Part shown: positions 34,216 through 46,692 of the stretch, piece after piece
Layout: each line of letters begins with the position of its first letter
Position numbering within the stretch: position 1 is the stretch's first letter
NCBI GenBank assembly: GCA_949152475.1
Contig: OX424568.1
Location: forward strand, 24,403,667 to 24,467,666
Length of the DNA stretch: 64,000 bases
Direction: 5' to 3'
Source of the DNA: Terebella lapidaria
Taxonomy: Eukaryota; Annelida; Polychaeta; Terebellida; Terebellidae
Notes under the pieces: model-generated
Told to the model about the DNA's origin: nothing
Databases searched by the model: none
The model's input: only the letters and a program-made list of their open reading frames with translations
Made by a program: the position numbers and the translations under genes

Positions 34216-34849
34216 TGATTCTTCTGTTGTCATTGTAATCGTCATGAATGTATAAAAGTTCATGTGGCACCATGTGTTTCCTCTCCAAAAGAATACATGA
34301 GCAAAAGTATGTAATTCTTGCATACTTTTAAGAAAAACTACCATAAACATGCGACATATACAACATACTAATATTTTCACAATATAATTCATAAAACTGT
34401 AAGATTTGATTATGGAATACCGGTATATGTATGCATCACTCGTTTTTTTAAGTAAATTGACACTCATGCACCGATTTTGGTGAGATAATGAACGAATCTA
34501 ATGGTCCCGATTGTATTTCACATTGCAAAATTTGGTGTAGGGCTGACCAAATGTGCCAGATTCGACCGGGTCAGTCGTCGGCAGTCATCGGGACAATGAA
34601 TTGAGAAATGGACCACATTTGATCAGATCATTCACCAGCAGCCAAATTTAGGGAATTATAAAGAAAAACCAATCGCGTCACCGTATTACTTTTTCGGGGA
34701 CCCTAATAACCAGAACCATAATAGTGTTCGGCCAGGATTAATACTTGTGTATTGGACGTTATGTGTGCTTACCAATGTTCTTCGGTCATTGAAGAGGTTC
34801 AATCTTATAAATTGATTTTAAAAGTGTGTATACTGTCGTTAAAATTTGG

Positions 34850-35690
34850 GTACTTTTCAGTGGATTCGGTTGCTCTTCGGCTGAACTCAGATCTTGGTGG
34901 TCAATATACGCAATTACGTAAACGTGTCTCGAAACGGATTTGGAACAATGCACATTGTTACATCGTGACACGTACCCCAAAACGTATAAATACTGCCAAC
35001 TCGCAGGAGTCCCTGACCCTGGGACACCCACCAGTACACATCGCGGTACAGCCAAACTTATGTCATATAGCCGAAGAGCGGAGAGCAACTGAAAGTGTCA
35101 TCTCTGGATGAATTTACAACAATTTCAACCGACTGTATGATTCGCCAATAAACCTTGAACTGTAGCCGAGAGTTGATCTTTGAGCCAGCCCAGCTTCAGT
35201 CCCAGCTGATAACGTCTGGGATAGCTCAGAACCCAAGCTATCACCCGAATATCCAGCCAAAGATGAAGATATCAATTGAAGAAAACAAACTCCAGCCTGA
35301 ATGATCGGTGACCCTTACTCCGGGCACACGCGGAGCTCCAGACCCGAACACCCTACCACTGAGACGGCCTGCAGCCTCAGTGAGCAAAGTACCAGAGTAC
35401 CAGAGATGGCCTGCAGCCAGAGCCCCGTAGTCTCCTGAAGCACCCCTGCAGCGGAAGAGCCAGAGTTGCCCCAGACGGCCTGCAGACGGAGTACCGGAGT
35501 CTCCCGCAGCACCAGTGCATCTTAAGTACCATAGTCTACCAAGACAGCCTGCAACCGGAGTACTGGAGCCTCCCGAAGTACCCCTGCAGCCGGAGAACCA
35601 GAGTCGGCGAACAAAAGACTTCCAGACATTCGGTTGACCACGAAAATCTGAAGTAGAAATCCACCCTTAGAACCGTTTCTTTTTGGTGAC
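34850..35690 (+). promoter_or_regulatory. LTR-like promoter and leader of a gypsy element
   Basis: TATAAA at 34985-34990 is followed 160 bases later by AATAAA at 35147-35152, the order expected in the U3-R part of an LTR. The region ends at TGGTGACAGCAGTGGGA (35684-35700), which has the look of a gypsy primer-binding site. From 35330 to 35610 a 45-60 base motif (GGCCTGCAGC, CCGGAGTCTCC) is repeated imperfectly. No second LTR was found after 37560, so the 5' border is uncertain. Confidence 0.5.
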
Positions 35691-35712
35691 AGCAGTGGGA
35701 TTCATCTAGAAG

Positions 35713-37552
35713 ATGACAACTCGCCGTGGAAAGTTGGCCAAACAGATGAAGCAGACGGAGCCCAAAAAAGCACATTCGGGAGAAGATAAGTGCAGAACAG
35801 AGAGCAGTCCCAGCCGACCCGCAGGCCAAGCAACGCGATCTGCAGCCGGTAGAGACAGCAGATCTGTGAGCCTATAATCTTCAACACCGAGTGGCTGAAC
35901 CTGAGCATCACCTGGAGCCTGAAAGAGAGCTACCTGACCAGGATGGAGACCGAGAGCATCCTGATGAACCAGCGGACCTGGACGACCTGGTGAATGAACT
36001 GAACCGGCTCCTGGCAACCCAGATGGAGGTGTTCCAATAGCATCTGAAGTCAACAAAGGAAGCTCCCCAGACCGAGCCAGTACAGCACCAACCGAGAGGA
36101 GGAGTCAGCCAAGTCATGACCTATGATGGGTCTGACCCATAGCGGGAATATGAAGCTTGTCTAGATGAGTAAGCCCCATTCTTCCAGTGGACCGAAGAAG
36201 AGAAGGCATCAAATCTTTGTGTCAGTCTGAGGGGAAATGCAGAAGAACAAGCAGTACCTCCTAGAGAGAAATTTCCTATTGCGGACTGGCCACGGAAGTC
36301 TCCTGTGACTGATGAATTTCAGGGAACCTCAAGGACAAATCCCCTGGCGGATCAAGCTGCTAAGCGAGTACGACTTTGACATTCAACACCAGCCAGGTCG
36401 AGTTCACAACAATGCTGATGCTCTGTTCAGATCAGCCTGTAGTCAATGTGGCTGCAGCCTACAGTCAAAGAGCGATTGGAAACAAGCTAAGATCGATGAT
36501 TGGAACTTTCGAGAAACCACACGTCAAACTCGGGGAGTCCGAAGGCGCAGTCAAAGAAAGAGGGACCTCAAGCAGCCGAATTCGTCAGAAGATCTACTTC
36601 CAAGAAGAATTATTACTTCCCAGCCGAAGTATTCCGAAAGTAAATCTGAGAGTACAACCAGAGACAGCATACCAAAGAAAATTTGGCCAAGAAACAGAAA
36701 AGACGCGACCGAAGAGAAGGTTGAGCCAGCAAGCATCAGAAGACGATATTTCTGGCCGGGAATGCTGAGGGACATCAAACAGTGGATCCTGAGATGTGAA
36801 GACTTTGCATTCTGCAGCACACAGAATCTCATCAATTCACACATGCAGAAGTACCGGGTGGGAGCACCAATGGAGCATGTAGCTATGGACATAATGGGAC
36901 CCTTACCGAGATGAACCCTAGGCAACCGATATATCCTGGTGGTGGGAGACTACTTGACCAAGTGGATTGAATCCTATCTGATCCCGAACCAAGAAGCAGC
37001 TACATTAGCCGAAGTCTTCACCAGTCAGTTCGTATCCTGCTATGGCATTCCAATGTAGGTACATACCACCCAAGTCCGCAACTTTGAGTCCAAAGTCCTG
37101 AAAAAAGTGTGCCGAATACTGGGTATCCACCAGACAAGAACTATAGCTTTACGGACACAGTCTGTCGGGTTTATCGAGAGATTCAACCGAACTCTACAAC
37201 AGATGATGAGCCTCTATGTGAGTGATCGATAGACCGATTGGGATCGCATCGTCCCTCTGGTAATAGCAGCTTAAAGAAATACACCTCAAGAAATGACCTG
37301 GTCAAGTCCCAATTTACTGATAATGGGAAGAGAGGTCAACACACCTGTAGAGCTTCTGATAGGATGACCACCCAGAGAAGCTGGCCAAGAAGTTACCAAT
37401 GGCAACATGGCAGTCAACTACGAGAGTGTATAGAAAAGATATACCGAGATGTAGGCAGGAGGCCAAAGTCAAAAAGAGCCATATTCTTCGAGTTCGTATG
37501 CACAGAGTACTTATTCATGAATGTGGTATCAGTGGAAAGGGAAGGATCTTAG
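35713..37552 (+). pseudogene. Ty3/gypsy gag-pol remnant with an internal deletion
   Basis: It starts with the ATG at 35713 in a gag-like region (about 35713-36260; it reads around the QVMTYDGSDP and FFQWTEEEKASNLCVSLRGN segments, with stops). It then passes within some 60 bases into the end of the RNase H domain (FREPQGQIPWRIKLLSEYDF, PGRVHNNADAL). Protease, reverse transcriptase and most of RNase H are gone. The integrase follows: zinc-binding region near 36740-36830, then core from 36845 (RVGAPMEHVAMDIMGPLPR, carrying the first Asp), with stops and frame changes after that (for example near 36912, 37055 and 37230). Damaged in every domain. Confidence 0.85.
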
Positions 37553-37559
37553 AGTCCCA

Positions 37560-38660
37560 TTTCTACCAAATGTAGAGTTGGCAATTATGTCCGTCACCAT
37601 GGCAACGGCCCTTGAACATAGCAACCACCAAATTATCTACAAAACCCATTAAAACACTGATTTAGCAACATTTTCTATATAATTCAATATAAATACAATA
37701 CTTTAGTGTATAAAGATAGGTTTCACAGTAATGCATTGTATTACGGTGATATTTAGAGAAAACGTCATTTTTGGTACGGAATAATTGTAAAAATTGGCGA
37801 AAATATGGTAAAATCTATTGTCTGACAAAGTGCTATTACGTACAAAATTTATATCGAATTACATCAAATATTGATTACAATTATTTAGTAGTCCATACGC
37901 TTCAGTGCGATACTAAAAACCTAAATAGACGCACTCCGGGACTTGCACAAGAACTTCGAAAACCTTTAGTGCCCAAAGTTGTAGTCGCCATTATTGAAAT
38001 TTCTGTTTCTGGCAATATCTTGATAACTGGTCATCCAATCACAACGCAAAAATTATCCATACCTATGTTTTCATGGTCAAGGAACCTGTTTGTGTCAATA
38101 AAAAAACATTTTATGCAAATATACCTTTGAAACAGCATTTCTGTATCCAAGGCAACGCAACAAATGTTAACAATTGGGGAGAAATATGTCTCCCCTAAAT
38201 ACAGATTTTGTCTCCCCTAAATACAGATTTTATATAAAATGCCATCATATATTGATGACAATTAATTGAGATTCAATTTATTTAAGTTTGATGTAAGATT
38301 ATAGATAGACGCCCTTTAGAATTATAAAAAAAACGTCACGAAGACAAACATGAAAATTCGAAGCCGACATTACAGAAATTCCTGTTTCTGGCAATATCTT
38401 CATAAATAATCAACCAAGCACAATAAATGAAGTGTCTATACCTATATTTTAATGGCCGATGAACATGTCTATGCCATTAAAAGTTGGATTTCATGCATAT
38501 TTGTTTATCAAAATGTAATATTTATCCATGGCAGTGGAATGAGTGTGAAAATTGGGGAAAGATTTATCAAATTTGATACACGATTATCATCCGATATTGA
38601 TCACGATGATGTAGAAAACAATGTACATGTATATAAAGCTACAAGTTAAGTTATTGTCTA
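37560..38660. repeat. Two diverged tandem copies of a roughly 500-bp repeat
   Basis: Both units carry an ATAGACGC word, a TTTCTGTTTCTGGCAATATCTT word, CCTATGTTTTCATGG or CCTATATTTTAATGG, and TCCATGGCAGTGG- or CACCATGGCAACGG-like ends. A further copy, inverted, is at 43880-44110. No supported gene; the longest frame (37771-38130) shows no motif. Confidence 0.75.
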
Positions 38661-39118
38661 TTACCACGGCAACAATGCTTAATGGATGTGTTGGTGAAAA
38701 TCGAGGACGGATTCAACCAGACCTCTCACAAAGATGTACACCATTTCTGACATCCACAATACAGTCAAACCTCCATTAGCGAACACCTCCGCTCAGTAAA
38801 CACCTCCAGTTTGTGAATACTTTCTCGGTCCCAAATGAACGCCTATCTTTTAATATTGAGATGCTCTTTTGATCAATGAACACCTTTCTATAGTGAACAC
38901 CTTTCTACTGTGAACATCGTCCCATTGTCCCAAATAACAATTTGCAATACGAATGAATTTCTACTTAGTGAACATAGGCAAATGCACAGTAATCACAAAG
39001 TACATAGAATTCTGATTTCTGGGCAAATACAAGGTGATTAGACACGTCTCACACCGTTATGCCTGGTTGGCTCTGACCCAGGTTCCAAGCTGACTGGTGT
39101 CTCACACACTATTAGGTA

Positions 39119-39174
39119 TAGATAGATAGATGGGGAGATAGATAGATAGATGAAAGATAGAGATAGATAGATCA
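39119..39174. repeat. (GATA)n microsatellite
   Basis: Interrupted GATA repeats in the left arm of the palindrome, absent from the right arm. Confidence 0.95.
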
Positions 39175-41384
39175 TACGATAGAAAGCCGCAAGTATTTAC
39201 TATAGGGTAAAGTGACATTATCTACTCGAGCAGATTTTCATCAGCTTGACTTAGCATTGCCTGGCCAGTGTAACTTTCATCTATGTGACATGCAGTACCT
39301 GAGAAGGTGTGTAGGTATATATAAAGTATTTCAGAGCTCATCAATGTTTCATTTTTCCGAAAGCACATTAAACTCATAGCTGTTACAGAAAATATTCAGT
39401 AGTCATGCATCCAAAAGAAAAAAAACTGTCAATGTCTGGCTAAGAAATTTATGTGTTTGATTCTTTGATATTGCAGTACGTGACTCGGTGACAATAAATC
39501 TGTGATATGAGATTACCGGTATGAATATTTTATCTTGATGGCATTTCTTCTGATTAAATTAACTGCAGGGAGAGTCATGAGTGGGCTTGAGGCAGGGTTC
39601 GTCATTCAATATACCTTCATTTTCCTTGACTAATGGTAAGCGGGACTTTGCACCAAGCCATAACCTGGTTTGATAATGTGCACGTCTTGTGTGCAAGCGC
39701 AGTGCATCGGAAGTCGGTGGCAACTTTTCTATTGTTTTTTAATGTAAAAACTCGGTTCTCAGCTCATCCACACATAACAGAGTCGAAGACAGTACCACTG
39801 TTAATTGCCCAATGCTTCTTCAGTGTCAGGTGACATAACGCCAACGCCCAGCTACTTGAACAAGCAGGCTCAGTGAACATATTCACTGTAGTACTGGGCA
39901 GTGATATGTACTGGGATGTACTTGCATTTCTTTGAAGTGCTAGAACACATCCCAACTTCCTCAGTGAGTTGTTGAGCAAAATGGATAAGTAGCATAAGAA
40001 CATCGGTCTTTTCCTTGGTCTATCACTGTACGCTGGTGCCCACATTTGGCATCATGTACTGCATGTAAGTGTCTGCTTCTTTTCGATTTGACATGAGGAC
40101 TCTAGTGGGTTCATTAACAGGAGAACACGGCTTCCTGGTGTGAGAACCCGCCAGCTACAATCAATTCACACTCCTCTGGCGGCTTCTTGGCGACACGTTC
40201 ATTGCTGAGGAATTTCGTGAGGTTGGCCTTGTTTGCCTGAGATGACTTCTCGGATTGACCAATCTTTACATGCACACCTTTGTCGCACGGAATGTTTGAT
40301 TATAGACATCACCATGAGAATAACTGTCGAAACCCACGTCAAAGCGACGACATCTGTTCCGGCAAGTACATGCAAGAAAGGTGCGTGCACCAATTCGTGT
40401 TTGATAAGTTCATCCAAATACACATTTCTGCCAGCTTTTTATGCAACAAGAACACATCAAAATAGATCATGGTCTGGTTTGGTTGTTTTCCGTGGATGTG
40501 GTAAAGTTAACTACGCAAAATTCGTCAAATGTCTTGCACTTGTGTTTTGTTAAACGTTCACACACCCTGAGGTCTCTTCTGAAGACAGTCTATCACTTAT
40601 GCAATCATGCAAGTACTGATCACAACCGGTGTATACATTCATGAATTCACCCTTTACACCTTCTACCTTTGTAGAGATGCCAATTAGCTCCAGATCCATG
40701 GACTCAAACATCCTTGTGCCGGTGTGTCTCCTCTTTGGGATTTTGGTCCAAACAGAACATCACGTACGAGCTATCAGAATCACAAGACCTGGAATTGTAA
40801 GTCAAACGCCATTTGTCCGGGGTGGTTTCACTTCCATACCCTCCAAACCTCCAGATCTTTTGCCCAAGCAGATCACGTGCTCAAGTGCTTGGTCTGCATG
40901 TACTTGATTGAACACACCGACACACAAATGACGGCCCGTCCAGGATTCTGAGAGATGAACAAGGTGTTGCCAAACTGGCAATGCAAATAAACACTTTCCA
41001 AATGTTCGAGTCTATGAATACTGGACTTTTAATCCATCCCAGCTTTCCACGACTGGCCCAGTAATGGCACAATACACATTGGCAAATCGGTCCGGTACAG
41101 GATATCATAAAGGCTCTTATCTTAGGCCTGCAACTTTTGCACAGTTGCAATATTGGGCCGATATCGGTGACCAATATTGGTCCGATAACGATCCAGAGTC
41201 GGGCCAGTATTTGGCGCTAAAACTGGTCCAGTATTGGCCCAACATAAGTTGGCAAATCGGCCCAATGCATGCAATCCCTAACGGTCCCCATAGGGCCAGT
41301 AATATTTACACAGAGGTGTGATATTGGGGCACGTCGGCAGAAGTATTTTACAGTTACTGGCCCAGTAGGCTACCATTAATCACA

Positions 41385-42480
41385 ACTGATATCGCGCCAC
41401 TGCTGAGCCAGAGACTGGATGGCCATTATAGATTCAGATCATCACCAATAAGCGGAGCCGAAATCAGGCCACTACTGGTCCAGTGACTGCATGGCCATTA
41501 TAGATTCAGATCATGACCAATAAGGAGAGCCGAAATCAGACCACTACTGGTCCAGTGACTGGATGGCCATTATAGATTCAGATCATCACCAATGGGGAGA
41601 GCCATACTGGCCGAGTGACTGGATGGCCATTATAGATTCAGATCATCACCAATAAGGAGAGCCGATATTGTGCCACTACTGGCCCAGAGACTAGATGGCC
41701 ATTATAGATTCAGATCATCACCAATAAGGAGAGCCGAAATCAGGCCAAACTGGCCCAGTGACTGGATGACCATCATAGATTCAGATCATCACCAATAAGG
41801 AGAGCCGAAATCAGGCCAAACTGGCCCAGTGACTTGATGGCCATTATAGATTCAGATCATCACCAATGGGGAGAGCCATACTGGCCCAGTGACTGGATGG
41901 CCATTATAGATTCAGATCATCACCAATAAGGAGAGCCGAAATCAGGCCAAACTGGCCCAGTGACTGGATGGCCATTATAGATTCAGATCAACACCGATAA
42001 GGAGAGCCGAAATCAGGCCAAACTGGCCCAGTGACTTGATGGCCATTATAGATTCAGATCATCACCAATAAGGAGAGCCGAAATCAGGCCAAACTGGCCC
42101 AGTGACTGGATGGCCATTATAGATTCAGATCATCACCAATGGGGAGAGCCATACTGGCCCAGTGACTGGATGGCCGTTATAGATTCAGATCATCACCAAT
42201 GGGGAGAGCCATACTGGCCGAGTGACTGGATGGCCATTATAGATTCAGATCATCGCCAATAAGGAGAGCCGAAATCAGGCCAAACTGGCCCAGTGACTGG
42301 ATGGCCATCATAGATTCAGATCATCACCAATAAGGAGAACCGAAATCAGGCCAAACTGGCCCAGTGACTTGATGGCCATTATAGATTCAGATCATCACCA
42401 ATAAGGAGAGCCGAAATCAGGCCAAACTGGCCCAGTGACTGGATGGCCATTATAGATTCAGATCATCACCAATACTGATA
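41385..42480. repeat. Tandem array of 71-bp and 60-bp units
   Basis: About sixteen units sharing GACTGGATGGCCATTATAGA and TTCAGATCATCACCAATA. The long form (71) carries AAGGAGAGCCGAAATCAGGC, while the short form (60) has GGGGAGAGCCATACTGG and lacks 11 bases. The two forms are interspersed. Flanks at 41050-41385 and 42480-42660 are rich in variants of TGGCCCAGTA and ATTGGGCCGAT. Confidence 0.93.
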
Positions 42481-44190
42481 TTTGATATCACGCCACTGCT
42501 GGGCCAGTGACGGCATGACTGTGATATATTTAGGTCTATCAACAATAATGACAACCGCTACAGGGCCAGTACTGGCTAAATGATGATTACCGATGTACGG
42601 TATGAACATTACTAAACCGGTAATAATACGATACTGGGCCGGTACTGACATGTTTGCTGGGATTGGGTTTGGGACAAAACAAGCCAGGAGATGTGCAGCG
42701 AGTTGTAAGTATCTCTTCAGGGATATTACACCGTTCCGACTCGCTCAATCCAACTAAAAATTGTCATCACGACCACACAATAAATTGGTTTAATTCTTTT
42801 CATCACTGACACGTGAAGACAGCACAATTCTCACAACCTGTGGTACTTGCATGACAACATAAGCGATCGACTGTCTTCAGAAGTAACTTCAAGGTTTTAT
42901 AAACTTCTTACAAAACTCGAGTTTCAGACATTTGAAGATTTGTACAAAGTTCACTCTGCCACAATCACGGGAATCAACAAGACGATCAAAGCAGACCGTG
43001 GTTTATTTCGATGACTTCTTGTGAAGCACAGACTGGCAGGAATGTGCATTTGGGTGAACTTCTCAAACACGAATTGGTGCACGTGCCTTTGGTACTTGCC
43101 GAAACACATGGTAGTATGTTTGCCACTGAAAGGCTCAGATATTCTGCATACTGGAATTATATGGAACGTGTGATGAAGTTGGTCTGCTGCATCGGCGATA
43201 CCATGACACTACTTCTAACTATTCGGAAGCCTAAATTATGCCATCACCTTCCGAGATTCTGCGGATGCATTCACTACTAGTATCCTGGGCCACTTCACAG
43301 CATTTTGTCGCTTTGATGTGGTTTTCGACAATTCATGTCATAGTGATGCATCCATCAAACATCCCACGTACAAAACAGAAGCGTGCAGGCAAGAATCGGT
43401 CAATCTGAGGTCGTCTAAGGCAGGTAGGTGAGCTAGCTGTTTAAACTTGACAAATCTTACAGCAAACAATCTAACCCCAGGAAGTTTGGATGTATTCTAG
43501 CACTTCAAAGATACGTAAGTACACCACAGTACATAACATTGCAAACGACTACAGTGAAGATGTTCACTGGGCATTATCGTTATAACACCGAGGAAGCAGT
43601 TGAGCATATAGTTAACAGTGGTGCTGTATCAAACATCTTAGACTCTAGCTATGTGTGGATGAGCTGAGAAGTGAGATGTTGCATTCAAAAACACTAGAAA
43701 AGTTGCCACCTATTTCCGATGCATTGTGTTTGCACACAAAACATGCACATTATTAAACCATGATAGGCTTAATGCTCTCATGGGAAAGCCCCGCTCACCA
43801 TCATCCAGGGGAATGGATGGACACTGGATGACCAACACCGCATTTTCTCATTCATTCCGTAGCCATGGATAAAAATACGTTCGATAAATAAATATGCATA
43901 ACATCCAGCTCTTAATGGCATAGACATGTTTCTTGGCCATTAAAATATAGGTATAGACACTTTATTCAATGTGATTGGATGATTATTTATGAAGATATTG
44001 CCAGAAACAGAAAATTCGGTAATGGCGGCTTCGAATTGTCATACTAATTTTGTGACGTCTTTTGGATAATTCTGAAAGGTGTCTATTTCTATATTATATA
44101 ATTGAACAAAATTGAATCCCAATTATTTGTGATCAATATTTAACAATTATGGACTTTTGTCGAAGTCAGTATGTTTGTTTGCAGACCTGG

Positions 44191-44238
44191 AAGTTCCAAT
44201 ATTGACCGAGGCGAAGCCTTGGTCAATATTAGGAACTT
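44191..44238. repeat. Strong 48-nt hairpin
   Basis: AAGTTCC, AATATTGACC and AGGC pair with GCCT, GGTCAATATT and GGAACTT around a three-base GAA loop. There is a single A/A mismatch and one G/T pair. It lies outside the second palindrome and is not part of a coding frame. Confidence 0.85.
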
Positions 44239-45350
44239 CAGGACTTCCCTTTCTATCGCCAACTCAATGACTGATACAAACAATTTACTTGCGATTTATT
44301 TAATTATATTCCAGTAATGAAAGCGTCATTACGTCAAAATCGTGCCCCTTCGCTGCCAAATTCTTCTCAAGTACACGCACACATACCTCGGTCTGTAATT
44401 TCGTGTTAGTACTGTATGCGTTATCGAAAATATTTGTAATCTTTTGATCCCTCACAGAGTGGAACCTTCCATTTGCATTTTCATCCTCCTGCATGATTGC
44501 CGCTTGCAGTTATGACTGAAAGTCGTATGCACGAGGCCGCGTGTGAATCAAATTACCTAGACCTACATGTACTTTCGCGCGTTCTGATTGGTGAAGTTGA
44601 CAATGTGACATCATAACAAATCAATACGGCAAATTATGGACTGATCAATATGGATCCAAATGGAAACAAGGTGGTTTTGCGCTGAATATCGTCGTTTGTT
44701 GTTTTCATTTCGGAACCTATTCATGTACACTCATCTACATTTCAGCGGTCCCAACTGGATAAATGGTCCTAAAGTATTAAAAATGACGTTATGCTACGAG
44801 CGTTCAAATTATGACGTAGGCGATAAATGGGTTTGTGTACATTGATTACTGGTGACATTTTATCGTGGAGAGTGATGGATGTGGCATGAGAATGGAAAGG
44901 CCAAAAATATATTTATTGGTGATCGGGGAGAATTGTAAGGTGATGATGTACACATACCAATCGGGTTTCACTTTGTATCCATAATATCCTTTGATCACCC
45001 CTCCAAAAAAAATATTTTTTTTGCGCAGCATTTCTTTTTCTCAAATACTAGTACACAGAGATTTACTGGTAACCAAGTCAACAAACCGAATATGTTTTTT
45101 GCTCGGCTTGATGATGACTCAGAGTGCCTCGTAAATTTGTCATATAATGATATTTATTTGGGGGTTTCCCTATTGTAAAGTGTTTCATTTCAAATCATAA
45201 TGCATTTCGGTTTTTCGCCTTTATCGTTTTGTATCATAACGCGTGCACAATATTTTCGCTATTTCATTGTAAGGTAGTGACACCTAGCGAGTCCGCTAAA
45301 TTTGTTTCCGGTTTATGACGCAAATATTATCAGTGTTGACGTTGTTTAGA
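44239..45350. other. Gene-poor spacer
   Basis: No gene is supported. Short frames at 44300-44494 (minus), 44660-44845 and 44846-45031 show no motif. Confidence 0.4.
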
Positions 45351-45356
45351 AGAGAG

Positions 45357-45362
45357 TATAAA
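45357..45362 (+). promoter_or_regulatory. Candidate TATA box upstream of the gag ORF
   Basis: GAGTATAAAATGCGC is a good TATA context about 1.3 kb before the gag start. A donor-like GAGAG|GTAATA at about 45440 and an acceptor TTGTATTTCAG at 45608 would allow a short 5' untranslated intron. All of this is inferred from sequence signals. Confidence 0.4.
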
Positions 45363-45869
45363 ATGCGCAAAACTTTGGATGAACATTGAACGCACATGTT
45401 GTTGCTGAATCTTAAACTTTGCATGGAAAGAGGCATGAGAGGTAATATAAATCTTGTTTTATTGTGGTCTAGATACTTGTGCCTTTAATAGCATTAATCT
45501 AGTTTGTGTATTCGATATGATCAGATGTATTTTTCGATCTTGGTTATTTTCGTAACCACGTGCTCAGTGCTGTATCATTAATTACCGCCAATTATGATTG
45601 TATTTCAGTTTTCACGGGTTTGAATCAAAAGAAGAAAATAAACTGCTGTAAAAACGATTCAGGCTCCGTCGATTCCTCCTGCCACTTACACGCAAAACAC
45701 ACAGTGTAAAACAAAGACTTTACAGTGAAAACTCTCGCCTCCAGAATTGAGAACTGAGTTGGTTGCCGCTGTGTGAGTACCCGTGACCGTGTGCATGTCT
45801 GCCTGCTGGCCCAACCCAAACTTGTGAACAGTTGTAACGACAGCAAGTGAGTCCAACTTTCCCCGCCGT

Positions 45870-46175
45870 GCTATCTGAACCTCCCGTGGAGTCCCGCCGT
45901 GCTGTCCAAACCTCCCGTGGAGCCCTGTCGTGCTGTCCAAACCTCCCGTGGAGCCCCGTCGTGCCGTCCTAACCTCCCGTGGAGCCCTGTCGTGCCGTCC
46001 TAACCTCCTGTGGAGCCCTATCGTGCTGTCCAAACCTTCCGTGGAGCCCCGTCGTGCCGTCCTAACCTCCCGTGGAGCCCTGTCGTGCCGTCCTAACCTC
46101 CTGTGGAGCCCTGTCGTGCTGTCCAAACCTCCCGTGGAGCCCCGTCGTGCTGTCCAAACCTGCTGTGGAGCCCTG
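45870..46175. repeat. 31-bp minisatellite in the gag leader
   Basis: About ten copies of a 31-base unit, marked by CCTCCCGTGGAGCCC and GTCGTGCTGTCCAAA or the variant GTCGTGCCGTCCTAA. The two variants alternate irregularly. The 106- and 179-codon frames across it on both strands are repeat translations. Confidence 0.95.
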
Positions 46176-46692
46176 ACAAGCCATTTGGAGCCCTTCAACC
46201 CTGATCCTAGGCTGCATCGGAACAACTCTGAGACAGTGTATTATCAGTGAACTGTATACTAGTATATTGCATTCATCATAACCCATGTAAATATTTGTTC
46301 ATTGTTTGTGAACAGTCTTAATCGTATGTTGTATATAAACTCCATGTAAATATTCGATTCCAGAAAGTATCATTTGTTGTGTGCCTTGTCAGTGATATCT
46401 GATTATTGATCGCTGGTGACTTGTGTTGATATCATATTTGAAACATACTGGATAACATTGTATTTTCTAAGAATATACTTGGTTTACAGTGTTAGGAAAA
46501 GACACCAGTTATAATCCTGATACATGTAGTAATTGTAAAAGTATTTGGTTACCGGTATTGTGCTTGTATATGATTCAATGCAGTGTTATTATTATGTATA
46601 TTGTAAACTGCCCTATGCACATATTATGTGGTATGATCTGTGCTATGTTCTGAAGGCTAGTGTTCGGTGGTAAATAGTAGAAAACTCGAAAA

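Larger units (their letters stand above)
38270..44110. repeat. Second large palindrome (arms about 38270-41000 and 42680-44110)
   Basis: Inverted matches include 38270-38480 with 43880-44110, 39630-39840 with 43590-43790, 40200-40420 with 43040-43400, and 40560-40640 with 42840-42910. Both arms have private insertions, for example 38690-39600 on the left and about 43090-43270 on the right. The central part is occupied by an unrelated tandem array. Many short frames mirror each other on the two arms; none shows a recognisable domain. Confidence 0.85.

Noticed and set aside
34752..35111. 119-codon plus-strand frame
   Set aside because: It lies across the LTR-like promoter with TATA box; no motif.
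45686..46250. Frames of 179 and 106 codons over the 31-bp minisatellite
   Set aside because: Repeat translation on both strands; the genuine frame downstream is the gag protein.
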